Notes under the pieces: generated by a model | Told to the model about the DNA's origin: nothing | Databases searched by the model: none | What the model saw: only the letters and a program-made list of their open reading frames with translations | Assembly (NCBI GenBank): GCA_905221605.1 | Contig: CAJNDS010001990.1 | Coordinates: 118,501 to 182,500 of the forward strand | Length of the DNA: 64,000 nt | Source: Symbiodinium natans | Taxonomy: Eukaryota > Sar > Dinophyceae > Suessiales > Symbiodiniaceae | Reading direction: 5' to 3' | Shown: one piece after another, positions 61,801-64,000 of the stretch | Position numbering within the stretch: position 1 is the first letter of the stretch | Layout of the letters: each line of letters begins with the position of its first letter | Program-made: the position numbers and the translations under genes

Positions 61801-62970
61801 GCACCGAAGGAAGGTGGACACGGCCTTTGACAACCGAGATGCTTGGGCAGTGGTCTTGGACAACGGCTTTTGTGAAGGACGCCCCGGCCACCTGGCCGAG
61901 CTGAAGGCCATTTGCTGCTTTTATTTGGCCTTCGAGGCCTCTACTGGGGACTGCGAGAGGGCCTTGGCCATCATCAAAGCGGGCCATGAGGCCCACAGGT
62001 CCGAGGCCAAGGACGTCGTGTGGGAGACGGCTGAGATAAGCATGGATGGTCCGTCGGACGAGGGCAGCATGTTCCAAAAGCGTGTAGTGACGGAAGGGAA
62101 CGACAAGAAGGTCCACCTGCTGGTGACGCCGTTTTCCCGCCGTCTTCAAGGGCATTGGCTCACTCGTCACGGCCGCAGGTTCCATGTTTACAAGCGCCGA
62201 AAGGACCTTGGCCAGGCCAAAGGGCATCAGAAGGGGTCTGAGGCCGGCCTTCGGACCAAGCAAGGCCTGACTAGGACGGCCTTGTCCCAGAAGAAGGGCA
62301 AGGACAAGGCCTTGTTGGGCAAAAGCAACCGGCATTTCCGTCAGGACCCTCAGAAGAGGATGGACAAATCCTCGGTCTGGAACGCCCAAATGGACAAGCA
62401 ACGTCGCCTGATACAGCTCCGCAAGATGCAGCGAAGGACAATGGCCGCAGGAAGGACACCCATGCAGCCGATCAGCGAGCGTCGAGGCCAGGTCTTTGGC
62501 GCAGATGCCGGTGGGGCATCGGCCGCAGCCGCCCGCTCCGTGCGAGACAGGTTGGCCAATTCGTCTGCGGTGAGTGTGCTGAATGCCTCAAAGAATGATG
62601 TGCTCATCAACAGCGAGAGGCGCAATGCAATTACCACATGGGACCCGGCCAGCAAGATGACGACTTGGTTGCCGCAACTGAAAGCTGCGCAGATCGTGGT
62701 CCTGGACTCGGTCACCGACTTGCTCTTTTCCCATGGCCGTGGGAGACTTGGTTGATTCAGATAGCTTTTGAGGCCAAGTTTTTGGACGATTGAAAATTAG
62801 GTACTAGACCTATTCCAGCAGATCTAGGAAACACTTCGTCAAGTTGGCGCTCGCCCTGGTGTTTTTGGGCAAACCTGTGGTGGAACGCAGGGCCTTCGAG
62901 AGCTGCAAGGGAGTTTTTCGTGGGATTCCTTCGCAGGCTTTCACAAAGCACTTGCCGGCCAGCGAGGCCA
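58801..62970 (+). CDS. hAT-like transposase with N-terminal zinc finger, multi-exon
   Basis: Exon 1 (58801 or ATG 58858 to about 59440): basic region (S-A-R-K-R-A-R-A-D), then G-C-T-L-C and L-K-Q-H-G-Q-T-A-L-H, a BED/TTF-type C2H2 finger. Exon 2 (59531-60141): R-R-A-I-G-H-M-R-Q-I-L-A-E, S-I-S-L-D-D-K (first catalytic Asp region) and W-H-T-V-V-V-D-A-A (second Asp). Intron 60142-60240, then exon 3 (60241-60372): HRDPTHAIRLAATGPERAEA. Intron to 60589, exon 4: AKLAALQKRFQDCQSGRLAP, A-S-D-A-R, L-S-S-D-Y. These two introns are GT-AG and phase 0. Exon 5 (61796-62755): C-C-F-Y-L-A-F-E-A-S-T-G-D-C-E-R-A-L, matching the hAT C-terminal dimerisation region with its Glu. A further open segment (62843-62970, A-L-V-F-L-G-K-P-V-V-E-R) may follow. 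No stop interrupts the supported exons, so the gene may be functional. The exon 1/2 and 4/5 joins are not fixed. Confidence 0.68.
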
Positions 62971-64000
62971 AGGTCTTTATCACTATTTCAAATGATTTCA
63001 AGGACTCACATCACTGTGCTAACCAGCTTTTAACATCCTTGTGCAGCTACAAGGGCTCACAATGGAAATTAAGGACTAGGACTGAAAACACTGTCAAAAA
63101 ACGACGGTGTCAGGGGGAGGAAGTCCAAATTACCAGTTTGACAAAACTGTCAAACTTCGTACGCACAGTTCGTCGGGTCTCAAGGGGTACCGGGGTAGGG
63201 TGTGAGCCGCTGAAGGCGTTGGCGCGATGATGGCCAAAAAGTCCTGGAAGGGCGGCGCAAGTTTCAGTGCGGCATGCTGTGATTTAGCAGAATTGTTCCC
63301 GATTTAAGTCTTGTCTTAGTAGCAATACCCAGGGTTTCGGCGAAACCCAACCTCTACCCTGCCCTTCAAAGAATTAGGCATTCGCACGTGACAAATTCAA
63401 AGTACTTTGCTGCGCAGGCGCCGGGGCACTCGAATGCCAAACATGAGGTCGGCGCCGCATTCAGGCTTGGGGTTTGGATTCGCGTATTTCTGTGATCATA
63501 GTGTTCCTGATGTGGCCTCGGCTTTAAGGTCTCCGGGCAAGGTGTTTGCAGTCTAAGTTGCTTGGACTTCATTGCTTGGACATTGAGAGGGTTGAGTGAT
63601 GAGGGCTAGGGTCGAGAGGCATGTCTAGGGTCTGGGAAGTCGGGAGCCGGAAACCGCAGCCCATCAAATGAAGTGGACATATCATTTTAAATGAATCGAT
63701 TTGCTAAGTATATCTCATGGACTAGGTGAAGTAATGGTCGCAGAGGCCCCGGGACGAAGATCTCAAACAAATGCAGCCTGACCAGGCTTTGTCATGTAGT
63801 TTTGGTTGAAGATTATTGAATTGAGTTAGTCGCTTCAAGGTCGAGCTTCAATTCTGTAGCGAGCTCAAAGACCGAGCTCTAGCGAGTCACACAGTTTGGG
63901 TGTCTCACTGTTGTGGGTTGCTTCGTTCTCTTGAGTTGTGGCTGCCCTCGCTTGGAGCCTAAGAAGCCCTAAGCCTTGAACCCCAACACCCTCGTCAAGG
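62971..64000. other. Right flank without a supported gene
   Basis: Non-repetitive; short open frames only. A small inverted repeat (GGGTTTCG / CGAAACCC) lies at 63332-63349. Telomere-like CCCTAAG and CCCCAAC units reappear only in the last 40 bp, marking the right edge of the array-free block. Confidence 0.45.

Overview
Nuclear DNA of a dinoflagellate, most likely a Symbiodiniaceae-type species. The evidence is: plant/alveolate-type telomere heptamers (CCCTAAA/TTTAGGG) scattered as interstitial arrays; intron-rich genes whose introns end GT-AG or GC-AG; a gene that joins a ubiquitin-like domain to ankyrin repeats, a combination very common in these genomes; and all recognisable genes on the + strand. 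I saw no bacterial signals, rRNA, tRNA or spliced-leader gene. The species cannot be named from the sequence alone. All gene models are read by eye from reading frame and splice sites, without transcripts.

Layout. (1) About 1-16.6 kb: dozens of telomere-type arrays in both orientations, many made of a locally homogenised variant (AAACCAC, AAACCCC, AAGCCCT, octamers, a 9-mer). Between them lie short islands of 30-130 nt that read as + strand micro-exons. Several encode the same small motif (V-D-x-V-x-S-[IFL]-P-x-K-[VAL]-K), so this looks like one or more repetitive, helix-rich proteins cut into tiny exons by array-filled introns. Two adjacent 10-bp satellites lie at 15.7-16.1 kb. (2) 16.6-25 kb: few arrays; a divergent protein kinase gene at 19.8-22.6 kb. 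(3) 25-39.7 kb: array-rich again. It holds a well-resolved seven-exon ubiquitin-like/ankyrin gene (30.07-33.05 kb) in which two introns contain telomere-type arrays, more micro-exons, and a (GGGACTTTTC)n satellite with a perfect inverted repeat. (4) 39.8-63.9 kb: a block of about 24 kb with essentially no telomere-type repeat and a row of + strand genes. These are two low-complexity proteins, a small protein resembling a divergent histone H3 fold, two unknown proteins (the second over 930 residues in one exon), a C5-cytosine DNA methyltransferase, and a hAT-like transposase with an N-terminal zinc finger. Two intergenic parts carry families of short hairpins, and one also has two perfect palindromes.

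How the parts may work together (inference): short repeats with terminal inverted repeats and telomere-type arrays seem to supply introns throughout the array-rich parts. The transposase, methyltransferase and histone-like gene, with small transposase-gene fragments beside other genes of the block, suggest that the 24-kb block may be, or derive from, a large mobile element carrying chromatin-related genes. Its ends were not found.
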